Source: CALVUJ01 sp045128835
Lineage (GTDB): Bacteria; Bacillota_I; Bacilli_A; RFN20; DUOF01
NCBI GenBank assembly: GCA_045128835.1
Contig: JBGVRX010000017.1
Location: 124,001-188,000, forward strand
Direction of reading: 5' to 3'
Length of the DNA: 64,000 nucleotides
Shown: in pieces, positions 53,725 through 62,463 of the stretch
Position numbering within the stretch: the stretch's first letter is position 1
Layout of the letters: each line of letters begins with the position of its first letter
The notes under the pieces: generated by a model
The model's input: only the letters and a program-made list of their open reading frames with translations
What the model was told of the DNA's origin: nothing
Databases searched by the model: none
Position numbers and translations under genes: made by a program

Positions 53725-55107
53725 TTATTTGTTCTCCTCTATTTTTGAGTAATTTGAGAATAAACCGAATTCCTTTAGGAATACTAATTTAACCACACCT
53801 GTAGCACCATTTCTATGCTTTGAAATAGAAACTTCGGCTATTCCACTTCCTCCAATTGTTTCTTTCTTTTCTTCTTCCTCTTTATTTTTTGCGCCTTTTT
53901 GATTATCAAAATAATCTTCACGATAAATAAACATAACTAAATCGGCATCTTGCTCAATTGCACCAGAACCTCTTAAGTCTGATAACATTGGTCTTTTATT
54001 ATCTCTTTTCTCATTATCACGTGATAATTGTGATAATGCAATTACTGGCACATTCAATTCTCTGGCCATAGCTTTTAACCCTTGTGATATTTCTGTTATT
54101 TCTTGTTGGCTGCCTTCTCTTCTTGATTGTTCAGACCCTTTAACAATTTGTAAATAATCCACAACAATTAAAGCTAAATCTTCATTTGTAGATTTCAATT
54201 TTCTAGCCTTTACTACCAAATCACCTAATTTTATAGCTGATGTATCATCAACGAATATTTTTGCTTTACTTAATTGGTTAGTTGCAACATCTATTTTAGT
54301 CCAATCTTTATCAGTTAAATCTAAACTTCTAAGTTTATCGCCATTAACTCCAGATTGTGAACTAATCATTCTTTGCATTAATTGCTCTGCAGGCATTTCT
54401 ACGGAAAACATTGCTGTAGTTACGTTTTGTTTTATAGCAGCATTAACTAAAAAGTTTAACGCAAGAGCAGTTTTTCCCATTGAAGGTCTCGCCGCCAAAA
54501 TAATTAAATCACCTTTTTGAAATCCATGAGTGATATTATCTATATCTGTAAATCCACTAGTTACTCCAGTTAAACTACCATTTGCTTTTCCACTAGCAAA
54601 CAATTGTTCTTTTAACACTTCAATAACTTGCCCTGTAGTTTTAAATCCACCTACATTTCTTGATCTAGTAATTGCTAAAGTGTCACTTTCTATTTTAGCA
54701 ACATAATCACTTATATCTGTTATTTCTTCTTTTTTCCACGTTGAAGTAACATTTTCTGCTAATACCACTAACTTTCTTAATGTCGTTTTGTCTTGAATAA
54801 TTCTAATATATTCTTCTACATTTGAGGCTGATACTACATTTATTATTAAATCGTAAACTGTTTCTTCTTTATTACTTAATTGATTTAATGTGTTATTAAG
54901 TGTTAATTGTTCAATAACAGTAACAACATCAACATTCATATTTTTGTTATAAACAGTTCTGATTGTATCAAAAAGAAGTTTATGATCTTCCACATAAAAA
55001 TCTTCTACATTTAATCTAACCACACTATTTAACAAAGCATCTCTAGATAACAACATTGCTCCTAGAACAGCTCTTTCTGCTTCTAATGAATATGGCAAGT
55101 TTTTCAT
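53725..55107 (-). CDS. dnaB: Replicative DNA helicase
   Basis: The 460-residue RecA-type hexameric helicase (DnaB family; called DnaC in Bacillus) has the N-terminal LPYSLEAERAVLGAMLL domain, Walker A AARPSMGKTALALNF, ALIVVDYLQIV and LRGSGAIEQDADLVMFIYRE. It unwinds DNA at forks. Follows rplI with AAGGAGGC before the ATG. No intein is present. Confidence 0.97.
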   Translation of the reverse strand: MKNLPYSLEAERAVLGAMLLSRDALLNSVVRLNVEDFYVEDHKLLFDTIRTVYNKNMNVDVVTVIEQLTLNNTLNQLSNKEETVYDLIINVVSASNVEEYIRIIQDKTTLRKLVVLAENVTSTWKKEEITDISDYVAKIESDTLAITRSRNVGGFKTTGQVIEVLKEQLFASGKANGSLTGVTSGFTDIDNITHGFQKGDLIILAARPSMGKTALALNFLVNAAIKQNVTTAMFSVEMPAEQLMQRMISSQSGVNGDKLRSLDLTDKDWTKIDVATNQLSKAKIFVDDTSAIKLGDLVVKARKLKSTNEDLALIVVDYLQIVKGSEQSRREGSQQEITEISQGLKAMARELNVPVIALSQLSRDNEKRDNKRPMLSDLRGSGAIEQDADLVMFIYREDYFDNQKGAKNKEEEEKKETIGGSGIAEVSISKHRNGATGVVKLVFLKEFGLFSNYSKIEENK

Positions 55108-55132
55108 AAATATCTGCCTCCTTAAAAAACTA

Positions 55133-55579
55133 CTATTTTTCTATTACATGAACAGTAATTGTACCTATTACATCTTTATATAATTCAACTTGAATTTTTG
55201 TATATCCTAATGCACCAATTGGATTAAAATCAATAAATTTTCTTTTATCTAATTCTACATTAAATTGTTTTTTATATTCTTCAACTATCTCTTTTGAAGA
55301 TACTGCTCCAAATAATTTTCCTTCTTTGCCAGTACCTGCTTTTATTTCAACAACATAATCTTTTATTTTTTCTTTAAGTGCTATTGCGTTTTGTTTTTTT
55401 ATTTCTTCTTCTTTAGCTTTATTGTCATCTTGAGTTTTCTTTATTTCTAGACTTGTCTTTGTTGCTAAAACAGCTAACTTTCTAGGAATTAAGAAATTAG
55501 CTCCATAACCATCGCTAACATCAACAATTGCACCTTTCTTACCAACTTTTTTTACATCTTCTAATAGAATTACTCTCAT
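55133..55579 (-). CDS. rplI: Ribosomal protein L9
   Basis: The 148-residue protein starts MRVILLEDVKKVGKKGAIVD with the N-terminal RNA-binding domain GYGANFLIPRKLA, a long connecting helix and the C-terminal domain. It binds domain V of 23S rRNA at the L1 stalk base. Sits between gdpP and dnaB, the conserved arrangement. Confidence 0.97.
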   Translation of the reverse strand: MRVILLEDVKKVGKKGAIVDVSDGYGANFLIPRKLAVLATKTSLEIKKTQDDNKAKEEEIKKQNAIALKEKIKDYVVEIKAGTGKEGKLFGAVSSKEIVEEYKKQFNVELDKRKFIDFNPIGALGYTKIQVELYKDVIGTITVHVIEK

Positions 55580-55592
55580 ATTTTTACCCCCT

Positions 55593-57587
55593 TTATTCTA
55601 TTCTTGTATCTCCAACGAAACTCTCTAATTTAGAATACAACATTTTCTTTGCTTCTTCAATTCCAACTTCTTCTAATTGGGTAGCTGCACTACTAAAATG
55701 GCCGCCGCCACTCATACTTTCCATTATTTTTTGAACATTAACTGTACCGTCACTTCTTGCGCTTATTCCCACAGTTGTATCACTTGTCTTACCTATAACA
55801 AAACAAGCTTTTATTTCTTTAACATTTAGAACTTCTTGTCCTACCATTGCTAACAATGATCTTTCAATGATATATTCCTCACCAGCACTGCAAACAACTA
55901 CACCATAATAAGGTGTCTCTGAATTTGCCATAATTTTTGTTTTTAATTGATATTCTTCATATTCTTCTTTCAAAAATTCTGTCGCTTGATTGTTATCTGC
56001 ACCATATTCTTTTAATATCATTGAAGCTTCATATGTTCTTGATCCAGTTCTATTTTTGTAATTGTTAGTATCTAATAAAATACCAGTCAACATATAAGTT
56101 GCTACTTCTGGAGTTACTCTTATTTTATTCTCTGAATATCTTATAATTTCACTAACCATTTCACACGTTGATGACGCAGCACTTTCTTGATAAGAGAAAA
56201 TTTGTGATAATAATTTTTCGCCTGGACGATGGTGATCAATAACAGCTATTCTTTCTGCTACATCAACAACTTTAGGACTCATTGTTATTTCTGGATTTGA
56301 AACATCAACTAAGAACAACAAACTATTTTCATCCATTTCTTCTATTGCTTTATTTGGTTTAATCACCATTTCATCGATTTCTTCTTTTTCAAATGATTCT
56401 CTAAACGCTCTTCTAGCTTTTAATTCTACCAATTTATCATCATACACAATTTTAACTTTTTTATTCATTTGTTTTGTTATTGAATACAATCCTAAACATG
56501 CTCCAATCGCATCAAAATCAGCATTAATGTGTCCCATAATATAAATACTATCAGCAGATTGGATTAAAGCAGTTAACGATTTAGAAACCACTTTTACTTT
56601 TACTTTATGACGTTTACTCTTAGATTCGCTTCCACCACCATAGAATTCCATATTTTTACCATATGTGTTTACAACACATTGATCTCCACCTCTAGATAAA
56701 GCTACATCCATCGCACTTGAAGATAATTCGGATAATTTTATAAAATCATTTATTCCTCTACCTACTCCAATAGAAATTGTGAAATTATTATCTTCTTCCA
56801 CAACTTTTTTTATGTCTTCTATCAAAGAAAACTTTTGCTTTAAAATTGATTGGTATGTTGTTTCTTGCATTAAAGCGATATAGGCGTCATTTCTAATTTT
56901 CTTTAAATAAATTCGATTATTGATTGACCATTCATTTATTATCATTCTAATTCTTGCTTCAAGTTCACTTGTTTTAGTGTCATCCAAAATAGAAAGAATG
57001 TCACTGTAATTATCAATGTTTATACTTAAAATAACTGGAGCTTCATTAGTATATGCCTGATATAAATTTTCATATTGAGTTACATCTTTCATAATAATCA
57101 TTTTTAACTCTCTTAAACATTTGCATTCATAAACTCTATTTTCAATATTTAATTTTATGCTTTCATGTTTATCTTCAGTAATTAAGCAAAAAGCATTGTT
57201 GTATTTAATAATGTTTTTTCCCACAATATTTATTCTTCTACTGTCTAAAAAATCATTCACCCAGATAACTTCAAATGATTCATTGTAGAAAATTATTCCT
57301 ACTTCTCCAAACTTTTCCACTTCTTTTAAATTGTTTAGAATTAATGAGTTAACTTTAATATTGTTTATTGTGTTTTTCTTATCGATTTTATTGTAAAAAG
57401 ACAAGAAATAGAAAATATTTGAAAATATCACGAGAGATATTATGACTGTATAAACTATTTCTTTATTAAAATTTATTAATGGTTGCTCAAAGGAATAATT
57501 CAATAAGGCTAAGATACTTACTAAAAATTGAAAAGCTATCATTACTATTATTTTGTTTTTTTCCTTATTAAAAAGATTTTTCATCAT
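55593..57587 (-). CDS. gdpP: Cyclic-di-AMP phosphodiesterase GdpP
   Basis: GdpP hydrolyses c-di-AMP, tuning potassium, turgor and beta-lactam tolerance. The 664-residue protein has two N-terminal membrane helices, a degenerate PAS domain, a degenerate GGDEF domain (SRGGDQCVV) and the DHH/DHHA1 catalytic part: MGHINADFDAIGACLG, LFLVDVS, AVIDHHRPGE and SGGGHFSSAATQLEE. GGAGGAAT precedes two adjacent ATGs; either could be used. Heads gdpP-rplI-dnaB-walJ. Confidence 0.95.
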   Translation of the reverse strand: MMKNLFNKEKNKIIVMIAFQFLVSILALLNYSFEQPLINFNKEIVYTVIISLVIFSNIFYFLSFYNKIDKKNTINNIKVNSLILNNLKEVEKFGEVGIIFYNESFEVIWVNDFLDSRRINIVGKNIIKYNNAFCLITEDKHESIKLNIENRVYECKCLRELKMIIMKDVTQYENLYQAYTNEAPVILSINIDNYSDILSILDDTKTSELEARIRMIINEWSINNRIYLKKIRNDAYIALMQETTYQSILKQKFSLIEDIKKVVEEDNNFTISIGVGRGINDFIKLSELSSSAMDVALSRGGDQCVVNTYGKNMEFYGGGSESKSKRHKVKVKVVSKSLTALIQSADSIYIMGHINADFDAIGACLGLYSITKQMNKKVKIVYDDKLVELKARRAFRESFEKEEIDEMVIKPNKAIEEMDENSLLFLVDVSNPEITMSPKVVDVAERIAVIDHHRPGEKLLSQIFSYQESAASSTCEMVSEIIRYSENKIRVTPEVATYMLTGILLDTNNYKNRTGSRTYEASMILKEYGADNNQATEFLKEEYEEYQLKTKIMANSETPYYGVVVCSAGEEYIIERSLLAMVGQEVLNVKEIKACFVIGKTSDTTVGISARSDGTVNVQKIMESMSGGGHFSSAATQLEEVGIEEAKKMLYSKLESFVGDTRIE

Positions 57588-57612
57588 ATTCCTCCTCTAC
57601 TTATACAATTTT

Positions 57613-57641
57613 ATTATACCGTTTTTAATTTTATTTTTAAA
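57613..57641 (-). promoter_or_regulatory. gdpP promoter
   Basis: Minus-strand TTTAAA, 17 bases, TATAAT, 26 nt before the ATG. Confidence 0.7.
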
Positions 57642-57654
57642 TAAAATTATAAGG

Positions 57655-57682
57655 TAAAAAAAAAGAATACTTACCGTATTCT
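57655..57682 (-). terminator. Terminator after rpsR
   Basis: Minus-strand AGAATAC, loop GGTAA, GTATTCT and nine T residues. Confidence 0.88.
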
Positions 57683-57708
57683 CTTTTTTATTTACAAATT
57701 ATTAAATA

Positions 57709-57936
57709 TTATTCAACAACGAATGGTAATAAAGCCATTTCTCTTGCTCTTTTGATAGCTACTGCTAACATTCTTTGATATTTAGCGCTAGTTCCTGTAA
57801 CACGACGAGGAATGATTTTTCCGTTAGCACTTACAAATCTTTTTAATAATTCAACATCTTTATAATCGATATATGTGATTTTATTTTTAGTAAAGAAACA
57901 CACTTTCTTTCTTGTTTTTTGCTTTTTGAATGCCAT
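57709..57936 (-). CDS. rpsR: Ribosomal protein S18
   Basis: The 75-residue small-subunit protein has YIDYKDVELLKRFVSANGKI and PRRVTGTSAKYQRMLAVAIK, the standard S18 core. Last gene of rpsF-ssb-rpsR; no CxxC zinc-binding pair is present, so it is the zinc-free form. Confidence 0.97.
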   Translation of the reverse strand: MAFKKQKTRKKVCFFTKNKITYIDYKDVELLKRFVSANGKIIPRRVTGTSAKYQRMLAVAIKRAREMALLPFVVE

Positions 57937-57953
57937 AAATTTATTCTCCTTTC

Positions 57954-58400
57954 TTAAAATGGTAAATCATCTTCAGAAATATTAAAATCTACACCATCTG
58001 TAGTATTAATTGTTTCTGTATCGTCAGAATCATCTCTTTGGTAACCCATACTTGTAGTATCTTCTTGATATCCACTAGTACTTTTTGATCCTAACATAAT
58101 CATATTTGTACAAACAACCTCAGTAACATATACCTTGTTGCCATCTTTATTTTCATAATCTCTAGTTTGAATTCTTCCTTCAACAGAAATTAATGTACCT
58201 TTTTTTACATATCTGTCCATAATTTCAGCTGTTTTATCCCAAGCTACACAATTTATAAAATCTGTTGTTGGTTTTCCATCTTTTAACACATATCTGTTGT
58301 CTATTGCTAATGTGAAGTTTGCAACAGCTGTACCACTAGATGTTCTGCGGAAATCAACATCTCTTGTTGTTCTTCCAATTAAAATTACTTTATTTAACAT
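57954..58400 (-). CDS. ssb: Single-stranded DNA-binding protein
   Basis: The 148-residue OB-fold protein starts MLNKVILIGRTTRDVDFRRT and has FINCVAWDKTAEIMDRYVKK, a disordered Ser/Thr/Asp linker and the acidic C-terminal tip SEDDLPF that recruits repair and replication partners. Lies between rpsF and rpsR. Confidence 0.97.
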   Translation of the reverse strand: MLNKVILIGRTTRDVDFRRTSSGTAVANFTLAIDNRYVLKDGKPTTDFINCVAWDKTAEIMDRYVKKGTLISVEGRIQTRDYENKDGNKVYVTEVVCTNMIMLGSKSTSGYQEDTTSMGYQRDDSDDTETINTTDGVDFNISEDDLPF

Positions 58401-58436
58401 ATAAACTACCTCTTGTTACTTTTTTTATTTATTAAA

Positions 58437-58724
58437 TTAGTCTAAGTTTACGATCATATGACGTAAAACATTGTTATTAATTTTTGATAAACGGTCAAAT
58501 TCACTTACAGCTTTTGCATCAGTACTAGTTAAAGTTGTTACTACGTAATAACCTCTAGTTTGCTTTTTGATTTCATAAGCTAATTCACGATTACCCCACT
58601 CATTAACGTCACTAATTTTAGCACCATTATCTGTTAAAATTTTGTTTAAACTTTCGATAACGCTCTTTCTATTAGTATCATCTAAATTTGAGTTTAAAAT
58701 ATACATGATTTCGTATTTTTTCAT
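58437..58724 (-). CDS. rpsF: Ribosomal protein S6
   Basis: The 95-residue protein MKKYEIMYILNSNLDDTNRK ... NEWGNRELAYEIKKQTRGYY is S6. The ATG at 58724 follows AAAGGGGGG; longer in-frame extensions start inside the leader and would hide it. First gene of the S6-SSB-S18 operon. Confidence 0.97.
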   Translation of the reverse strand: MKKYEIMYILNSNLDDTNRKSVIESLNKILTDNGAKISDVNEWGNRELAYEIKKQTRGYYVVTTLTSTDAKAVSEFDRLSKINNNVLRHMIVNLD

Positions 58725-58797
58725 TCTTTTACCCCCCTTTGGTCTAAATTCAGCTAGTTTTCCACTAGCAGAGAAGATGCACGCCTTCACCACATGC
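58725..58797 (-). promoter_or_regulatory. Structured rpsF leader, candidate S6:S18 autoregulatory element
   Basis: Between promoter and start codon the minus strand can form GCTAG/CTAGC with a short loop, and GCATG/CGTGC further upstream, close to the ribosome site. Bacterial rpsF leaders are known to bind S6:S18 and repress the operon; the diagnostic CCG bulge was not clearly found, so assignment rests on position and structure. Confidence 0.4.
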
Positions 58798-58803
58798 TCC
58801 GAT

Positions 58804-58832
58804 ATTATAACCCATAAAATATAAAATGTAAA
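58804..58832 (-). promoter_or_regulatory. rpsF promoter
   Basis: Minus-strand TTTACA, 17 bases, TATAAT: near-perfect sigma-A promoter, fitting a ribosomal operon. Confidence 0.88.
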
Positions 58833-58870
58833 CTATTAAAAGTTAATTTTTTCTTTTATTTATTTTATTA

Positions 58871-58895
58871 AAATAAAAAGGCCTTGATGGCCTTT
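58871..58895 (-). terminator. Terminator after the Cys-repeat lipoprotein gene
   Basis: Minus-strand AAAGGCC, loop ATCAA, GGCCTTT and further T residues. Confidence 0.85.
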
Positions 58896-58900
58896 ATTTT

Positions 58901-59764
58901 TTAATTATATCTTACTGTAACTGGAATTACCATTTCTAGATTTTTTGTTTTCTTATCAATTGAATCAGATGTTAATAAATTTTTAATTTCTATCTTAATT
59001 GTGATTTGTGATCCTGATGGTAAAACATAGTAAAATTTATTATCCATAAATACTCTGTTTTGTGGTAAAGTCAATTTAACTTTATTCGAACTTGCTTCTT
59101 TAACAACTCCTTGTGTTAAATCGTTATACTCAATAGCCTCAACATACATTGTTTTAGAATCTTTATTGCTAATTGTAAAAGTATATATTAAAGAGTAATT
59201 TGCATTTGAAGGCACTTCCTCTTTTGATGAGCTATACACATATCTGTTAACTTCTGAAGAAAGAACGCGTTTATTTTCAAGTTCAACACTTTCTGCTTTT
59301 TCATAAGTTGCTCTTTCGAAAGGTTCACCTTCTGCAGTATAGCATTCAGAGATTCCTTCTGGTTCTTCTAATAATTTGTAGTAAGTTGCATCTACTTTTT
59401 CATAACAATCAAATTCATCTTCACATCTATTTAATTCTGTTTTGCTAGTAATCTCTATATACTCAGGGTTGAAAAGTCCTTCTTTTTTATAACATTTTAT
59501 TTTCCCTTCAAAACATGCTTGTATTTCTTCAGATGTTTCCAATTTTGAATATCCGTGCTTGTTACCTTCAATTTTTTTGTAACATGGCGTATTTGTTGGT
59601 TCTCTAAATTTTTTCATAACAACAGCTTGCACATCTAAGTCAGTTCCATCTGCCGTGCTTATTTTATAACTAACGTTCATAGGACTAGAACATGAACATC
59701 CGGAGACAACAACACAACAAACTAAAGCTAAACATACTGACAATAATTTAAGTATCTTTTTCAT
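58901..59764 (-). CDS. Lipoprotein with Cys-bounded internal repeats, unknown
   Basis: The 287-residue protein has a lipoprotein signal (VVVSGC, Cys23, then SCSS). Residues about 60-160 hold three imperfect units of some 30 residues, each opening with CY(K/E)K and closing near a second Cys: CYKKIEGNKHGYSKL, CYKKEGLFNPEYIEI, CYEKVDATYYKLLEE. The C-terminal 130 residues look like a beta-sandwich (YSLIYTFTISNKDSKTMYVE). Start at 59764 after GGGGTG. It occupies the slot between dnaN and rpsF where Bacillus has yaaA-recF. Function unknown; a redox- or ligand-binding surface role is speculation. Confidence 0.75.
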   Translation of the reverse strand: MKKILKLLSVCLALVCCVVVSGCSCSSPMNVSYKISTADGTDLDVQAVVMKKFREPTNTPCYKKIEGNKHGYSKLETSEEIQACFEGKIKCYKKEGLFNPEYIEITSKTELNRCEDEFDCYEKVDATYYKLLEEPEGISECYTAEGEPFERATYEKAESVELENKRVLSSEVNRYVYSSSKEEVPSNANYSLIYTFTISNKDSKTMYVEAIEYNDLTQGVVKEASSNKVKLTLPQNRVFMDNKFYYVLPSGSQITIKIEIKNLLTSDSIDKKTKNLEMVIPVTVRYN

Positions 59765-59824
59765 AATTAACACCCCATTACTATAATTATTTCATTTTTT
59801 GACATAAATGTAAACATTTATTTT

Positions 59825-60949
59825 CTATTGATATGATCTAACGGGTAAAACTAATTGAATAACAGAGTCATCTTCTTTGTTTTTTATAACAAAAGGATTC
59901 ATCTCTCCGTTTAAGCAAATTTCAACATCTACACTGCCTATAGCTTTAATTGCTTCTGTTATGTATTGTGCACAAAAAGAAATATTTAATTTAGAACCTT
60001 CGTAATTGAAGTTTGATATTTTTTCCACAACGGAACCAATTTCTTGACTTCTTGAAGAAATTTCAACTTTATCATTATTCAAACTTAATTTAACAATATT
60101 ATTTCTATCACTTGATAACAAACTTGCTCTGTCTATTGCAGAAAGTATATCACCTGTTAATGTGGATAACTTATTTTCAAATGTACTAGGTATTAATTTT
60201 GCCGCATCTGGATAAACTCCACTAATAACTCTTGTTGATATTATTGTGTTATTAACTTTAAACATTACCTTTTTGTCAAAGAAGTTAATTATAACATCTT
60301 CTCCACCATCTACTATTTTATAAACTTCGTCTAAATTTTTAGCAGGGATAGTAACATTAACATAAGTTGTATCTCCAATTATTATTTTCTTTCTAGCTAA
60401 TCTATATGTATCTGTAGCTACTGCTTCTAATACATTACCGTCAACCTTGAAATTAACTCCTGTTAAAATAGGTCTTGTTTCTTTTTGACTTGTAGCAAAT
60501 TTAGTTTGAGATATAACTTGTTTTAGGATATCTCCTTTTAATTTAATAATATTATTATCAAAAGAGAAATCAATAAAAGGATATTCATTAACATTTATAC
60601 TGTTTAAACTGAAATTTGATTTTTGATCAACTATTTTTACTAAGTTTCCATCTACTAATTCTATTTCAACTCTATCCCCATCTAATTTTCTAATTATCTC
60701 TGTGATATATTTTGAATTTAATACACAACTTCCTGTTTCGAATATTGTTATATTTTTTTCTTTACCTTCATCAACTTTAATAAAAGTAGATATTGATAAA
60801 TCGGTATCACTTCCTATTAATGTTAATCCTTCGTTAGTTAATTCAAATTTAATACCAGTTAAAACAGCTATTGGAGTTTTATTGGTAACAGCTTTAGAAA
60901 CAATGTTTAAAGCATTCATCAAATTGTTCCTTGAAATAATAAATCTCAT
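59825..60949 (-). CDS. dnaN: DNA polymerase III sliding clamp (beta)
   Basis: The 374-residue clamp has the usual three domains, starting MRFIISRNNLMNALNIVSKA, with LTGIKFELTNEGLTLIGSDT, RPILTGVNFKV and VEICLNGEMNPFVIK, ending VLPVRSY. It tethers polymerase and is used by mismatch repair and ligase. AAAGGAGGAA lies before the ATG. Confidence 0.97.
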   Translation of the reverse strand: MRFIISRNNLMNALNIVSKAVTNKTPIAVLTGIKFELTNEGLTLIGSDTDLSISTFIKVDEGKEKNITIFETGSCVLNSKYITEIIRKLDGDRVEIELVDGNLVKIVDQKSNFSLNSINVNEYPFIDFSFDNNIIKLKGDILKQVISQTKFATSQKETRPILTGVNFKVDGNVLEAVATDTYRLARKKIIIGDTTYVNVTIPAKNLDEVYKIVDGGEDVIINFFDKKVMFKVNNTIISTRVISGVYPDAAKLIPSTFENKLSTLTGDILSAIDRASLLSSDRNNIVKLSLNNDKVEISSRSQEIGSVVEKISNFNYEGSKLNISFCAQYITEAIKAIGSVDVEICLNGEMNPFVIKNKEDDSVIQLVLPVRSYQ

Positions 60950-61001
60950 TTTTATTCCTCCTTTATTTTATTAAAGATATATTATTTATATTTATTATAT
61001 A

Positions 61002-61019
61002 TGTGGATTGTGTGGAAAA
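61002..61019 (-). promoter_or_regulatory. Pair of DnaA boxes between dnaA and dnaN
   Basis: Adjacent minus-strand TTTTCCACA and CAATCCACA differ from TTATCCACA at one and two positions. A second DnaA-box cluster between dnaA and dnaN matches the bipartite Bacillus origin. Confidence 0.65.
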
Positions 61020-61049
61020 CTAATTGTTTTCATTCAAACTCACAATAAT

Positions 61050-61077
61050 ATTATAACAAATTTTTTGAAAAATTCAA
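61050..61077 (-). promoter_or_regulatory. dnaN promoter
   Basis: Minus-strand TTGAAT, 16 bases, TATAAT with TG extension (TGTTATAAT). Confidence 0.7.
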
Positions 61078-61082
61078 CTTTT

Positions 61083-61103
61083 TTATTACATTATATGTAA
61101 TAA
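61083..61103. repeat. 21-bp perfect hairpin after dnaA
   Basis: TTATTACAT, loop TAT, ATGTAATAA, just beyond the dnaA stop and before the dnaN promoter. No T run follows on the minus strand, so it is a poor terminator there; it could be a processing site or protein-binding dyad. Confidence 0.5.
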
Positions 61104-61110
61104 AGTGACA

Positions 61111-62463
61111 TTACTTTAATAGTATTTTTATATCATCGATTGCTTGTTTAAAATTAGGGTCACTTTTCAACAATTTCTCAACCTTTTCACACGCGTTAAT
61201 AACAGTTGAGTGATCACGACCGCCAAATTCTTCACCAATTTTAATGAATGGAACATCCAATAAAGTACGGCAAAGGTACATTGCGATGTGTCTAGCGTTG
61301 GAAATGTTACTAACTCTTATACTTGCTGACAATTGGGATGTGGAAATCTTATAGTAATCAGCCACCGCCATTTTGATTTTGTCGATAGTTAAAACGTTAG
61401 AATTTGTTGTTTGATTTACAACTAAGCCCTTTAGGGCTTCTTGCGCCAAATCTAGGTCAATAATCTTCGTTTGTTTTTTAAATGATTCTGCATAGAACAC
61501 TAAACGATTTAGTGCACCTTCTAATTGTCTAATATCTTTAGAATATTTTAAAGCAATATAACTAAGAACATCTTCTTTAATTACTTTGGTGCTAATATTT
61601 TGGTTTTCCACTTTTTTCTTTAGAATCTCTAAAGAAGTTTCGAATTCTGGATTTTGTATACTAACGCTCAATCCACTTGCAAATCTACTAACTAAACGCT
61701 CTTCTAAACCCTTTAATTCATTAGGTGATCTATCGCTTGTAATAACAATTTGTTTACGATTGTTGATAAGATGGTTGAAAATGTGGAAAAACATCTCATT
61801 TGTTTTATCTTTTCCTGAAAGGAACTGTATATCATCTATCAACAAAACATCTCTTTGTTTAAAACTCTCTTTTAACTCATTAATTGTGTTATCTCTAATG
61901 GCATTTACATAATCATCAAGGAAATCTGCACTAGAAATGTAGTAAACTTTTGTCTCTTGTCCAGATTTATAACGAATGTAATTGCCGATTGCGTGCAATA
62001 AATGTGTTTTTCCTATGCCACTTTTACCATAAATGAACAAAGGATTGTAAAATTTACCTGGTTCTAAAGCTGCTGTTAGTGCTGCACTTTGCGCTTCTTG
62101 GTTAGATGGCCCCACAACAAAGTTTTCAAATGTGTAATTTCCGTTCAAATTTGACGAAAACGCTTCATTTATCGGCTTATTCTCGGAAGTTCTAACAATT
62201 TCTTGATTGTTTTCCATTGTTATTACACAACGAAAATAAGATTTACTAACTTCTTCTAATGTCATTTCGATAATATCCACATATCGAGATTCTAAAAGTT
62301 CTTTTGCGAATTTTGTTTTTACGCTAATGTATGCTGTATCGTCTTTTACATCATACAGTTTTGAATCTTGGAAAAAAGTATTGAAAATGTTGTTATCTTG
62401 TAATTTGTTCTTCAAAGATATCAATACTTCATCCCAAATACTGTTTAACTTAGAAAAATTCAT
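61111..62463 (-). CDS. dnaA: Chromosomal replication initiator DnaA
   Basis: The 450-residue AAA+ initiator has domain I, linker, Walker A YGKSGIGKTHLLHAIGNYIR, Walker B DVLLIDDIQFLSGK, and the DnaA-box-reading HTH GGRDHSTVINACEKV. It unwinds oriC. The ATG at 62463 lies 7 nt after GGGGAGAG; a longer frame begins inside the ribosome site. A DnaA box lies at its promoter, suggesting autorepression. Confidence 0.98.
   Translation of the reverse strand: MNFSKLNSIWDEVLISLKNKLQDNNIFNTFFQDSKLYDVKDDTAYISVKTKFAKELLESRYVDIIEMTLEEVSKSYFRCVITMENNQEIVRTSENKPINEAFSSNLNGNYTFENFVVGPSNQEAQSAALTAALEPGKFYNPLFIYGKSGIGKTHLLHAIGNYIRYKSGQETKVYYISSADFLDDYVNAIRDNTINELKESFKQRDVLLIDDIQFLSGKDKTNEMFFHIFNHLINNRKQIVITSDRSPNELKGLEERLVSRFASGLSVSIQNPEFETSLEILKKKVENQNISTKVIKEDVLSYIALKYSKDIRQLEGALNRLVFYAESFKKQTKIIDLDLAQEALKGLVVNQTTNSNVLTIDKIKMAVADYYKISTSQLSASIRVSNISNARHIAMYLCRTLLDVPFIKIGEEFGGRDHSTVINACEKVEKLLKSDPNFKQAIDDIKILLK

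Noticed and set aside
54011..54030. CACGTG palindrome ATTATCACGTGATAAT in dnaB
   Set aside because: Six mismatches to parS; explained by coding for SRDN in the helicase.
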